Below are positions 17,891-25,560 of a stretch of 48,983 nt of DNA, in pieces. The translations under genes and the position numbers were made by a program. The notes under the pieces were generated by a model. It was not told where the DNA came from, did no database searches, and worked only from the letters and a program-made list of their open reading frames with translations. This DNA is from Elusimicrobiota bacterium (lineage in GTDB: Bacteria; Elusimicrobiota; Elusimicrobia; JACQJP01), in the NCBI GenBank assembly GCA_016204975.1, contig JACQJP010000003.1:1-48983 (forward strand). Reading direction: 5' to 3'. Position 1 is the first letter of the stretch, and the number at the start of each line of letters is the position of its first letter.

Positions 17891-19869
17891 GATTTGAGCC
17901 CTCCTGTAGTTTTTTTCTTCGCCGACAGCGGAATAGATTTTACAAAGGGCAAAACGAAATGGATGGAGGTTCCCGCGCCGGCCTCCGACTCCGCCCAAAT
18001 CCGGCCCCCATGCTTCTCCACCACCGATTTGGCGATCGCCAGACCTAGACCCGTACCCGGCGAACCCTGCCGGGAGCCCCCGCGAACCTGGTAAAACTTC
18101 TCAAAGATATGCTGGAGCTCCCGAGGGCCCACCCCGATGCCGGTGTCGGAAACCGTCACTTGCATAAAATCGCCTTTATTTTGTGCGATAAGCCCTATGC
18201 GGCCCCCGGGAGGGGTAAACTTGACCGCATTGGACAAGAGATTGTCCAAAACGCGACCCATCCATTTGGGGTCCGCCTGAACCATGGGCAGGGAGCCAGG
18301 AAGGTCGCTGCGGAACGTCAGGTGCTTTTCCTTGGCGCGGGCCGCGTAGTCCTTCATCTCCCGAGCGATGACCTCTTCCAGGGAAACCGGAACCAACTCC
18401 ATGCGTAGCTCCTGGCTCTCCAAACTGGAAATATCCAATAGATCGGAAATCAACAGATCCAGGCGGTCCGACGCGTTGTCCGCAATGGTCAGGAACTGCC
18501 TTTGCAGTCCCTCCAACCGGCCCGCCTCCCCCTGCAAAAGAAGAGCCAAAAAACCCTTGATGGTCGTCAAAGGTGTTTTCAGCTCATGGCTGATGGTGGA
18601 GATAAACTCATCCTTGAGGTGATTGAGTCGCTTAAGCTCCATGGCGTTTTCCGAAAGGCGGGCATACAGCACCGCGTGATCTACAATGACCGCCGCTTCA
18701 TCCGCAATCATGCTCGCCACCTGCAGGTGATCCTCCCCAAAAACCCCAGGACTGAAACTTCCGATGCGCAAAACGCCGATTCTGCGATTCTCCACCTTTA
18801 AGGGAACCACCATCAGGGATCGAACCCTCCACAGACTGGCAAAATGGGAAATGACGCTTGGATCCCGAAGGGCATCCTGGGTCATGAAGGGCTGCCCATT
18901 CAAGAAAACCCGGACCGAAGAGGACTGTCGGTTGGCAACCGGAATACGATATAAGGAGGTCTCATCGTTGGCAATGCCGTAGGCGCCGTGCTGGGTGACC
19001 AACTCCTGCGCTTTCTCATCGTAGAGCAAAAAGGCGCATAGATCTGCAGAAAGGGCCTTGGCGACAATGGAAACAATGGCGCTCAAGTTGGCCTGGAGCT
19101 TCGGTTGCGAGGTCATGGCGGAGGCCACCTCATAGAGGGTCTTCATCTCCCGCGCCCTCTGAATGAGGCGCGCATTGGTATCGGTCAGCTCCTGAATAGT
19201 GGCGGAAACCCCGCGCTCCAGGTCCTTTTTGACTCCCACCAGGGACCAGTAGGTGCCGGCATTGCCGTAAAGTTGAGAAAGGGTATTGGACCAAAAATGG
19301 AAGGAGGGGAAGCAAGAGCCGATATCCGAATGAGACCCGAGGATTCCCAAAAGACCCCAGACCTCTCCCTCTGAAATGAAGGGAAGAAGCCCCAGCGTCT
19401 CTACCTTCTCCAAACGACAGATTTCCAAGATTTCCGGATCCTCCTCCAAAAGCCGGTCCACGGAAAGGGTGGTCTGACGCCCTGAGAGCACCGCACGACC
19501 CAGAACTCCCTCCCCGGGTTTGAGCCAATAAGATCGAAAACCCGTTCCCTGAAAACCCCATTGGGTCAGCAGAACCCAAGGCTCATCCCGTTCCTCAAAG
19601 AAAAGGAAAATCTTGATTCTGGGATGGGAGCGGTGCAGCTCATCCCCAAAATGCTTTAAGCTGTCCTTAAACACCGCGGGGGAAGCCGGCAAGCGCAAAT
19701 GCTCCGACAATTGTCGCAGCATCTCCTGAAGCCTGGACAAATCCCGCTCCCCCAGCCTTAAGGCCTTCTCCAACGGCAAGATGCGTCGGAAGCGGATGAC
19801 CCACCACAATAAGATCGCCAAAACGGCCGTGGAAACCAAATAGAGAAAAGACTCGTACAAGAGCTCCAT
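17887..19869 (-). CDS. Sensor histidine kinase with two GAF domains
   Basis: A 660-residue kinase anchored by one N-terminal membrane helix (about 7-27). A first GAF-like region (about 70-210), a short coiled coil, a clear second GAF domain (about 245-400), the HisKA dimerisation domain and a HATPase domain follow in order. The phospho-acceptor is His428 in STISHELKTPLTTIKG. The ATP-binding boxes are NLLSNAVKFTP, DTGIGVG and GTGLGLAIAKSVVEKHGG. All boxes look intact. No response regulator is adjacent. It is followed by the lipoprotein genes and preceded by the DnaA-like gene with only three bases between them, so these genes are probably co-expressed. Confidence 0.92.
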   Translation of the reverse strand: MELLYESFLYLVSTAVLAILLWWVIRFRRILPLEKALRLGERDLSRLQEMLRQLSEHLRLPASPAVFKDSLKHFGDELHRSHPRIKIFLFFEERDEPWVLLTQWGFQGTGFRSYWLKPGEGVLGRAVLSGRQTTLSVDRLLEEDPEILEICRLEKVETLGLLPFISEGEVWGLLGILGSHSDIGSCFPSFHFWSNTLSQLYGNAGTYWSLVGVKKDLERGVSATIQELTDTNARLIQRAREMKTLYEVASAMTSQPKLQANLSAIVSIVAKALSADLCAFLLYDEKAQELVTQHGAYGIANDETSLYRIPVANRQSSSVRVFLNGQPFMTQDALRDPSVISHFASLWRVRSLMVVPLKVENRRIGVLRIGSFSPGVFGEDHLQVASMIADEAAVIVDHAVLYARLSENAMELKRLNHLKDEFISTISHELKTPLTTIKGFLALLLQGEAGRLEGLQRQFLTIADNASDRLDLLISDLLDISSLESQELRMELVPVSLEEVIAREMKDYAARAKEKHLTFRSDLPGSLPMVQADPKWMGRVLDNLLSNAVKFTPPGGRIGLIAQNKGDFMQVTVSDTGIGVGPRELQHIFEKFYQVRGGSRQGSPGTGLGLAIAKSVVEKHGGRIWAESEAGAGTSIHFVLPFVKSIPLSAKKKTTGGLKS

Positions 19870-19872
19870 ATT

Positions 19873-21435
19873 TTAACTCGTCGGATAAAGATCCAACGCC
19901 AAATTGAGAGCAGCAGTTTCGGAAGCTAAATCCTGAGCCTCCACGAGATACCCGGAGCAACCTTCCGCTTCCATCAATGCGGAGAAATAATACCTCCAAT
20001 CTTTCTGAAAATCCAGAGCGGCCGCGTGCCCCTCCTGCGCCTGTGCCCAGGAACGCTGGGTGAGCTCTTCCTGGGCATACAAGATGACTAAGTGAGCACC
20101 CCCTGTGGCCTTCCACATCTCGTGAAGGTAGAAGGGATCCGGAAACCGTTTAGGATCATACGCCTTCTTAGGACCCGCCGGCAAGGAAAAGGTCAGCCCA
20201 TGCCTCTGGGCCACAGCCTCAAAGTGGCGGCAGAAGCGCTCCACCTCCTTCTCCAAAGAAGGCCCGTGCAGGAAAAAAACTCGCCCACTGCGAGAGGCCG
20301 CCGTTCCAAGAAAGATCTCTGGGGAAGCCTGCGTCTTGGGCAAGTGTAGCAGCAAAGAGAGGGCACTCTCCAGATCCGCAACTGTTCCGGGCAGGCCTTT
20401 GATCTTCAAGTAAACCTGCAGCCGCTTCAGGCACCACTGCGCATATTTTAGATTCTCCGGAAGCTTGGAGGCCAAAAAGGGAAACGTATCGGGCTCCAGA
20501 TCCAAGCGAAGCCGTTGGGTGATCCTTTTGACGATTGCCAGACGGACCTCCGGGCTGGGAGGCTTCACCTCCACCGTCAGTCCCCAGTCAAAGCGAAAAC
20601 GCAACTGCTCCTGAAGCCCCAAGAGGGCTGGAGGGGACAGGTGGGAGGTAGCCACCACTTGCTTTCCTGTCTCGTAACAGGCGTTTAGAAGCGCGGAAAG
20701 CTCGGAACGATTCTCCTCGCGGAGACGAACCAGGTGAATGTTGTCAATTAACAATCCCTGGATCTGACGCAGCCAATCCCGCCAGACCTCCTTCTGCGGG
20801 GATTGGCCTGCTTGCAGAGCGAATTCGGAGAGCTGGAGCCCCGAGAAAAAGACGATCTTCGCCCGAGAAGAATGTCTCAAAATAGACTGCCCGATCGCCT
20901 GCATGAGATGTGTCTTGCCCATGCCGGACGCCCCCAACAAAAGCAGAGGGTTGTAGACGCTGCCGGGGTTGTCGGAGACCGCCATGGCGGCAGCATGGGT
21001 GAAACGATTATTGGCACCCACCACAAACTGCTCAAAGGTGTAGTTCGGATCCGAAATCGGCTGAGGGGGCACGCAGGATACGGCGGGTTTGAGAGGCTCC
21101 GGCTCCGGTGGTGCGATGGAGGGAGACGTAACTACGGCAGCCGGCACAGGTGTGGAGACGGCAGCAGGGATCCTCGCAGGTGCTGGGGCCACCGCATAAG
21201 AAGCTCCCCAGGCATTCAGCATGGCCTGAATGCGCTGCACGCCGGCGGCATCCAACCCATACAGATAAAGGGAGTAGTCGAACCCCTCCGCGACAGAGGG
21301 GCGGGGGCGGCTACAACGCATCCCCATCTTACGGATAAACTGGTTGAGATCCGGGCGATCGGCATTGAGATCCAGACGATGTCGCAAGGAATCCCTAGGG
21401 GAGGGCTCAGGCCGGATCTGCCATTTCCGGATCAC
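19873..21435 (-). CDS. DnaA-like AAA+ ATPase without the DNA-binding domain
   Basis: A 520-residue protein with a DnaA-type AAA+ core (about 131-355). YTFEQFVVGANNRFTHAAAM and Walker A GASGMGKTH (about 168-176) are near-copies of DnaA motifs. Walker B is GLLIDNIHLV, where DnaA usually has a second Asp. ATSHLSPPALLG and RFRFDWGL match sensor I and the arginine-finger helix. The C-terminal helix-turn-helix domain that reads DnaA boxes is absent; an unrelated domain of about 150 residues replaces it. The first 95 residues form a separate small domain, then a Pro/Ala linker. It starts at GTG 21435 after GGGAGG. It is not the replication initiator; it may be a regulatory or motility ATPase, linked by position to the PilT gene. 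Confidence 0.85.
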   Translation of the reverse strand: MIRKWQIRPEPSPRDSLRHRLDLNADRPDLNQFIRKMGMRCSRPRPSVAEGFDYSLYLYGLDAAGVQRIQAMLNAWGASYAVAPAPARIPAAVSTPVPAAVVTSPSIAPPEPEPLKPAVSCVPPQPISDPNYTFEQFVVGANNRFTHAAAMAVSDNPGSVYNPLLLLGASGMGKTHLMQAIGQSILRHSSRAKIVFFSGLQLSEFALQAGQSPQKEVWRDWLRQIQGLLIDNIHLVRLREENRSELSALLNACYETGKQVVATSHLSPPALLGLQEQLRFRFDWGLTVEVKPPSPEVRLAIVKRITQRLRLDLEPDTFPFLASKLPENLKYAQWCLKRLQVYLKIKGLPGTVADLESALSLLLHLPKTQASPEIFLGTAASRSGRVFFLHGPSLEKEVERFCRHFEAVAQRHGLTFSLPAGPKKAYDPKRFPDPFYLHEMWKATGGAHLVILYAQEELTQRSWAQAQEGHAAALDFQKDWRYYFSALMEAEGCSGYLVEAQDLASETAALNLALDLYPTS

Positions 21436-21448
21436 CCCACCACCTCCC

Positions 21449-22168
21449 TCACCCCTGTCCCCCTTTGGGACTCAGCAGTAAAAGATCCACCACCAGATCC
21501 ACCACCGTAGAGCGTCGGGTGGCCGCCTCCGCGGAAAAGGAGCGAAAAAGAATTCCCCGCTCGGAGACAGCCGCTTCCAGTTCCGAGGATTCTCGCTCGG
21601 TGGAATCTGTAAAAATGCCGATCAACGCCTCTGCCCCCAAGGATCCCACCCGGCTGGACACGGCCTCAGCGGAAAGATCTCCTGGAAAAACAAAGGTTGC
21701 CACCTTTTCGATGGAGATGGGCTTTTTAGAAACCCGAGAAGAAACCTCCGTTAAAAGAGCCAAAAATTGAGCAAAGGGTTCGCTCAAATCTGCGGGATGG
21801 AAAAAAGCTACCCGCCGCACCTGCTCCTGAGGCGACGCTGCGTTCGCGACTCCGGGGGGGGGCGGCACTTCGCCGACGACGGGCTCTGTTGCGCTTGCCG
21901 CCGGCTGTGGGACCCGACTACGGTCGGGGAGTGCCGGCTCAACACGCCCTTGGGGCCCGGCCTGCGGGGCAATGGGGCCCCCGGGGGCGGCTCCGGTCGC
22001 CGGCGCAGGTGCGGGTGCAGGTGGAGGGGTTTCCGGAACCTTTTCCGCAGGGGAGGAGGTGGGAGGAGACTCCGGCGGGGGAACCCCGGAGAGGATCGCG
22101 TTTAAATCAGACAAAATGGACTCGATCTCATCCCCCGGTTTGTCTCCTTTTTCCGGAAAACCATTCAT
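21449..22168 (-). CDS. Proline-rich protein of unknown function with repeat-encoded insert
   Basis: A 239-residue protein, not recognised. Residues 1-30 form an acidic helix (DEIESILSDLNAILSG). Residues 31-110 are a Pro/Ala-rich linker that contains the dispersed 57-bp repeat in frame ([18 protein letters not shown]). Residues about 118-235 form a globular alpha/beta domain with VRRVAFFHPADLSEPF and FVFPGDLSAEAVSSRVG. It lies between pilT (20-base gap) and the DnaA-like gene (13-base gap), so a shared function with one of them is likely. No signal peptide or membrane helix is seen. Confidence 0.7.
   Translation of the reverse strand: MNGFPEKGDKPGDEIESILSDLNAILSGVPPPESPPTSSPAEKVPETPPPAPAPAPATGAAPGGPIAPQAGPQGRVEPALPDRSRVPQPAASATEPVVGEVPPPPGVANAASPQEQVRRVAFFHPADLSEPFAQFLALLTEVSSRVSKKPISIEKVATFVFPGDLSAEAVSSRVGSLGAEALIGIFTDSTERESSELEAAVSERGILFRSFSAEAATRRSTVVDLVVDLLLLSPKGGQG
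21901..21967. repeat. 57-bp dispersed repeat, in frame in the 21.4-kb gene
   Basis: One unit with the hairpin CCCGACtacgGTCGGG and the GGGGCCCGG end, same orientation and same reading frame as the copy in dprA. It differs from the consensus at a few bases (AACACG for CACACG). It lies in a proline-rich linker and so would not disturb a folded domain. Confidence 0.8.
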
Positions 22169-22188
22169 GCCACACCTGCCCCCCTACC

Positions 22189-23253
22189 TCAGATTATACC
22201 CTTCAGCTGCAGGGAGAGGTTCTCCGGGTTGGTGGCGTTTTCCAAGGCATCCTCCTGGGTGATCTTTTCTTCCTTTATATATCGCAGAAGATCTTGGTCG
22301 AAAGTATGCATTCCGTAATACCCACCCTGCTCCATCGTCTTATAAAGCTCCGAGGTCTTCCCCTCCGCAATGAGTCGGCGAACCAAACTGGTGACCACCA
22401 ACACCTCTGTGGCGGGGTACCGGCTCTGACCATCTGCGGAGGAAACCAGCCTTTGCGCCATCACCCCTTTCAGGACGTTGGCGATCTGCTGGCGTATCTG
22501 TTTCTGTTGCGACTCGGGAAAAACATCCACCAAGCGATCAACGGTCTGGACCGCGTCGATAGTATGGATGGTGGACAAAACCAAGTGCCCCGTCTCCGCC
22601 GCCGTCACTCCCGCCGCAATGGTCTCCAGATCCCGCATCTCCCCAACGACCACGACATCCGGGTCCTGCCGGAGAACGAGCCGCAAAGCCTTGGCAAAGG
22701 ATTTAGTGTCCGAGCCCACCTCCCTCTGGATCACCGAAGACTGCCGGTCCTGATGGAAAAACTCTATGGGATCCTCAATGGTCACGATGCGGTAGGTTCG
22801 CGTTTCGTTCAAGTGCCGAATAAAACTGTTCATGCTGGTGGTCTTGCCGGCGCCGGTGATCCCTGCAAATAGGACCAACCCGCGGGTCTCCTGGGTCAGC
22901 TTTTTTAAGGCCTCCGGGGGAAGGTTGAGTCCCTCAAAGGTCCCGACCTGTAGCGGAACCACCCGCAGCGTCAGGGCAACCGTCCCTCTCTGCTGGTAGA
23001 CATTGACCCGAAAACGGGAGACCCCATCCAGGGTATAGGCTAAATCCATCTCCTCTCCACCCTCAAAGACCTTCTTCTGACTCTCACTCATAAAATGATA
23101 GGCCATCTCGCGCACCTGGTCTGCGGGCAGAGCCTTGGACTTGGCGGCGATCAGCTTTCCATGCCGCCGCAGAACCGGAACGGAATCGGCCTTAAAGTGA
23201 ATGTCGGAGATATCCCGCTGGACCATCAGCTTCAGCAAGTTATTGACGTCCAT
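22189..23253 (-). CDS. pilT: PilT/PilU-type twitching motility ATPase
   Basis: A 354-residue hexameric secretion ATPase of the type that retracts type IV pili. The N-terminal PAS-like domain (about 1-100) leads to Walker A GITGAGKTTS (131-140), the Asp box TIEDPIEF, Walker B VVVVGEMRDLETI and the His box STIHTIDA. The C-terminal TSLVRRLIAEGKTSEL corresponds to the AIRNLIRE retraction motif. Whether it is PilT or PilU cannot be told. No other pilus genes are in the window. It starts 9 bases after a small BMC-type gene and is followed by the proline-rich and DnaA-like genes. Confidence 0.93.
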   Translation of the reverse strand: MDVNNLLKLMVQRDISDIHFKADSVPVLRRHGKLIAAKSKALPADQVREMAYHFMSESQKKVFEGGEEMDLAYTLDGVSRFRVNVYQQRGTVALTLRVVPLQVGTFEGLNLPPEALKKLTQETRGLVLFAGITGAGKTTSMNSFIRHLNETRTYRIVTIEDPIEFFHQDRQSSVIQREVGSDTKSFAKALRLVLRQDPDVVVVGEMRDLETIAAGVTAAETGHLVLSTIHTIDAVQTVDRLVDVFPESQQKQIRQQIANVLKGVMAQRLVSSADGQSRYPATEVLVVTSLVRRLIAEGKTSELYKTMEQGGYYGMHTFDQDLLRYIKEEKITQEDALENATNPENLSLQLKGII

Positions 23254-23262
23254 AAGAATCCC

Positions 23263-23514
23263 TCATTGGTGCGAACCCTCAAGAACAATCCGAATCCCTT
23301 TTTCCGAAAGCCACTCCTGGGCTAAGGGGCTGAGAATGCTGTGGGGAGAAATCTTGAGAACTTGAGTTCCGTCTTTCAAACGCTGTCTTATTTCGTACTC
23401 ACTCAGAAAATATCTTCTGGCTGCCGTCCTCTGCGCAGCTTCGGGCACCCGCCGGGAAGCCGGGCCGCCGAGCTCCTCACAGAGCCAGTCCACCAGATCT
23501 TGCTCCCTCAACAT
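23263..23514 (-). CDS. Small stand-alone EutT/EutQ N-terminal-like protein
   Basis: An 83-residue protein. The C-terminal half, with RRYFLSEYEIRQRL, LKISPHSILSPLAQEWLSEK and GIRIV, lines up by eye with the N-terminal domain of EutT and related BMC proteins (pattern F-[IL]-[TS]-E...L/I-R...S-x-L-[TS]-P-x-A-[RQ]-E-x-L). No adenosyltransferase domain follows, so enzyme activity is not expected. It may be an adaptor in the compartment. The ATG at 23514 is chosen because CGGAGG lies about 10 bases upstream; a longer frame upstream only reads the 57-bp repeats. It sits between the BMC shell genes and pilT. It also contains a stretch (23431-23456) related to the element near glyA. Confidence 0.65.
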   Translation of the reverse strand: MLREQDLVDWLCEELGGPASRRVPEAAQRTAARRYFLSEYEIRQRLKDGTQVLKISPHSILSPLAQEWLSEKGIRIVLEGSHQ

Positions 23515-23530
23515 CTCCAAAAAACCTCCG

Positions 23531-23648
23531 GCCTGTGGGACCCGACTACAGTCGGGGAGTGCCGGCTCCACACGTCTTTGGGGCCCGGCCTGTGGGACCC
23601 GACTACGGTCGGGGAGTGCCGGCTCCACACGCCCTTGGGGTCCGGCCT
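23531..23648. repeat. Two tandem 57-bp dispersed repeats between genes
   Basis: Two complete units with a period of 57 bases (second unit begins at 23588), nearly identical to each other and in the same orientation as the dprA and 21.9-kb copies. The first has ACAGTCGGG for ACGGTCGGG. They fill almost the whole 132-base gap between the BMC-H gene and the small EutT-like gene. The stop codon of the BMC-H gene (23647-23649) lies at the repeat edge. Confidence 0.8.
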
Positions 23649-23943
23649 AGGATATCTTGATGCTGAGTTGGGCGAAATATTTTTCGAGGTCCTCATGCGG
23701 ACGGGGAATCACGTGGACCGTCACCAACTCTCCCACCCGCTGTGCCGCCGCAGCCGCCGCTTCCACCGCTGCCCGCACGGCTCCCACCTCTCCCCGGCAC
23801 AGGGTGGTCACAAATCCGGATCCGATCTTTTCATAACCCACCAGCCGTACCTTGGCCGCCTTGGCCATGGCGTCAGAAGCCTCAATCATCCCCACATAGC
23901 CCTTCGTCTCTACCAGCCCCAAAGCCTCTCTGCTCTCTGCCAT
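23647..23943 (-). CDS. BMC-H hexameric microcompartment shell protein
   Basis: A 98-residue single-BMC-domain protein that forms hexamers, the main tiles of the shell facets. It shows the family pattern [20 protein letters not shown], the pore-region [18 protein letters not shown] and the end [12 protein letters not shown]. The pore loop contains Gly-Ser-Gly, as in many shells with small polar pores. A strong AAGGAGG site overlaps the deoC stop. It is the last clear shell gene of the operon that starts with tpiA at 30.6 kb. A second BMC-H is at 28.9 kb. Confidence 0.95.
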   Translation of the reverse strand: MAESREALGLVETKGYVGMIEASDAMAKAAKVRLVGYEKIGSGFVTTLCRGEVGAVRAAVEAAAAAAQRVGELVTVHVIPRPHEDLEKYFAQLSIKIS

Positions 23944-23958
23944 CGAACCACGTCCTCC

Positions 23959-24978
23959 TTAGTATTTTTCTTCGCCCGGCCTGTGGGACCCGACTACGGT
24001 CGGGGAGTGCCGGCTCAACATGCCTTCGGGGCCCGGCCCAGTCACAATCGCCACGCTCGCGGAGGCCCCGATGCGCGTGGCCCCGGCCTGAAGCATGGCA
24101 CGGACGGTCTGTTCATCCCGGATGCCGCCGGCCGCCTTCACCCCCATGCGAGGTCCCACTGTCTCCCGCAGCAAGGCCACATCCTCTACCGTCGCGCCGC
24201 TTGGCCCGAAGCCCGTAGAGGTCTTCACAAAATCCGCCCCCGCCTGCTGGGCCAACCGGCAAGCCCGCACCTTCTCTTCCCGGCTTAAGTAAGCCGTCTC
24301 CAGGATGACCTTCAAAACCTTGCCTCGCGCAGCCTCCCGAACCGCCCGAATATCTTCCAAAACGGACGCCTCATTGCCGGACTTTAGGGCCCCAATGTTG
24401 ATCACCATATCTACTTCGTCGGCCCCGTTGGCGATGGCGTCCCTCGTTTCAATGGCCTTCACCGTCGATGTAGTGGAGCCAAGCGGAAAACCCACGACGG
24501 TACACACCGAAACCCCACTGCCTCGAAGGAGCTGTGCGGCGTACGATACGTAGGAAGGGTTGATGCAGACCGAGGCGAAACAAAACCGCCTGGCCTCCTC
24601 GCAAAGCCTGGCGATCTCCTCCTGCGTGGCAGAGGGATTCAGCAGGGTATGATCGATGCGACGTGCAATGGGAGAGCAATTTTCCGTGGGATGGCACACA
24701 CACAAACGATCCGCCCCCAGGCTTTCCAATCCCTGCGGCGTCAGCTTCTCCAATGGGTTGCAATGGGAACAGGAGCCGTTGTGGGTATGATCCCTCTCCT
24801 CTATGGAGATTGGGGAAGCGGAAGGCGCAGCCTCCCTGGTAAAGGAAGTCCAGCTCTTTGAAAAGAGTTTTCCCGCGGTGCCCACCGTCACGGTGGGGGC
24901 CTCAAGCATCCCCCGTTCCAGGAGATGCCGGAGGACTTCCCGCACAATCTGTTCCAGCTCCTCTCGGTCACGGCTCAT
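23959..24978 (-). CDS. deoC: Deoxyribose-5-phosphate aldolase, microcompartment-targeted
   Basis: Cleaves 2-deoxyribose-5-phosphate to acetaldehyde and glyceraldehyde-3-phosphate through a Schiff base. The 339-residue protein has extra parts at both ends. Residues 1-24 form an amphipathic helix ([20 protein letters not shown]) typical of encapsulation peptides. Residues 60-105 hold a Cys/His-rich segment (C70, C73, C93, C95, C101). The TIM-barrel domain starts at IDHTLL (about 108), with Asp190, Schiff-base Lys252 in VKTSTGFG and Lys281 in KAAGGIRD. The last 26 residues are encoded by the 57-bp repeat and read in a different frame from the dprA copy. The start at 24978 overlaps the BMC-P stop by ATGA. 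This gene, with the RpiB pair, defines the SPU type of compartment. Confidence 0.94.
   Translation of the reverse strand: MSRDREELEQIVREVLRHLLERGMLEAPTVTVGTAGKLFSKSWTSFTREAAPSASPISIEERDHTHNGSCSHCNPLEKLTPQGLESLGADRLCVCHPTENCSPIARRIDHTLLNPSATQEEIARLCEEARRFCFASVCINPSYVSYAAQLLRGSGVSVCTVVGFPLGSTTSTVKAIETRDAIANGADEVDMVINIGALKSGNEASVLEDIRAVREAARGKVLKVILETAYLSREEKVRACRLAQQAGADFVKTSTGFGPSGATVEDVALLRETVGPRMGVKAAGGIRDEQTVRAMLQAGATRIGASASVAIVTGPGPEGMLSRHSPTVVGSHRPGEEKY
23975..24039. repeat. 57-bp dispersed repeat forming the deoC 3' end
   Basis: One unit in the usual orientation, with CCCGACtacgGTCGGG and ends in GGGGCCCGGCC. Here it is translated in a second frame ([20 protein letters not shown]) and provides the last residues of DeoC before a TAA stop at 23959-23961. 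So at least two frames of the same repeat are tolerated as protein. Confidence 0.8.
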
Positions 24979-25268
24979 GCTGGCCTCCAGGCCTTCCCTA
25001 GGTAAACTCGATCCACCACGCCGCACACCAAAGTCCGTACGGGAGCCCGGGGATTTTCCAGCACCTGACGGGCGGAGTTGCCTTCATCCAAAACCAGAAC
25101 AATATCCCCCGGACCCGAACCCATCTTACAATCCATCGCCAAAAGAGGCTCTCCTTGGGCGCAGTGCCCCACGGGGTCCCAAGTCTCCACCAGCAAAAGC
25201 TTCTGGCAGGAAAGGGATTCGTGTTTTTTCGTCGCCCATACGCTGCCCACCACCCGCGCTAAAAACAT
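24975..25268 (-). CDS. BMC-P (EutN/CcmL-type) shell vertex protein
   Basis: A 97-residue protein of the EutN/CcmL family that forms pentamers capping the shell vertices. It begins [19 protein letters not shown] and has the typical KLLLVE, then [22 protein letters not shown] and VVDRVYL pieces. Gly-Asp-x-Val and Gly-x-Ser-Ala-Arg are family hallmarks. It is one of three BMC-P genes in the locus; this one overlaps deoC by four bases and follows the second BMC-P by six bases. Confidence 0.94.
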   Translation of the reverse strand: MFLARVVGSVWATKKHESLSCQKLLLVETWDPVGHCAQGEPLLAMDCKMGSGPGDIVLVLDEGNSARQVLENPRAPVRTLVCGVVDRVYLGKAWRPA

Positions 25269-25274
25269 GACCGG

Positions 25275-25556
25275 CTATCCCAAATCCTCTCGGGCGGCCA
25301 GGTGACACCCATCCACAATCCCCACCACCGCCGCATCCACCGGAGGAATATCCGAAAAGGCCACCGCCGCCTCTCTGGCCGACACATAGAAGACAAACTC
25401 TCCCGCCCCCGCCCCCACCGCATCCGCCGCAACCAAAGGGGTTCCTGCAGGTTTGCGGTCCCAACCCGCGGGTTGAATCAACAGAAGCTTCTTGCCATCT
25501 AGTTTGGGGTCTTGCCGACTGCAATAAACCCGCCCAACGACCCAAGCCGCTCGCAT
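25275..25556 (-). CDS. BMC-P shell vertex protein, divergent copy
   Basis: A 93-residue EutN/CcmL-family protein. It shows MRAAWVVGRVYCSRQDPKL, KKLLLIQPAG, PLVAADAVGAGAGEFVFYV and a VVGIVDG end. Where other copies have Gly-Asn-Ser-Ala-Arg, it has Ser-Ala-Arg-Glu-Ala, so the loop is altered. Several BMC-P paralogues in one locus are usual. It lies between the LacB/RpiB-like isomerase (four bases away) and the other BMC-P gene. Confidence 0.93.
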   Translation of the reverse strand: MRAAWVVGRVYCSRQDPKLDGKKLLLIQPAGWDRKPAGTPLVAADAVGAGAGEFVFYVSAREAAVAFSDIPPVDAAVVGIVDGCHLAAREDLG

Positions 25557-25560
25557 CGCC

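Noticed and set aside
19873-21435. Replication initiator DnaA and a chromosome origin
   Set aside because: The DNA-binding domain is missing and I saw no cluster of TTATCCACA-type boxes or dnaN/gyrB neighbours.
23515-23628. Upstream start for the 83-residue EutT-like gene inside the repeats
   Set aside because: No good ribosome site serves it, whereas CGGAGG precedes ATG 23514; the extra residues are only repeat translation.
23531-23648. Tandem 57-bp repeats as a CRISPR array
   Set aside because: There are only two units, no unique spacers between them and no cas genes; single units also occur inside other genes.
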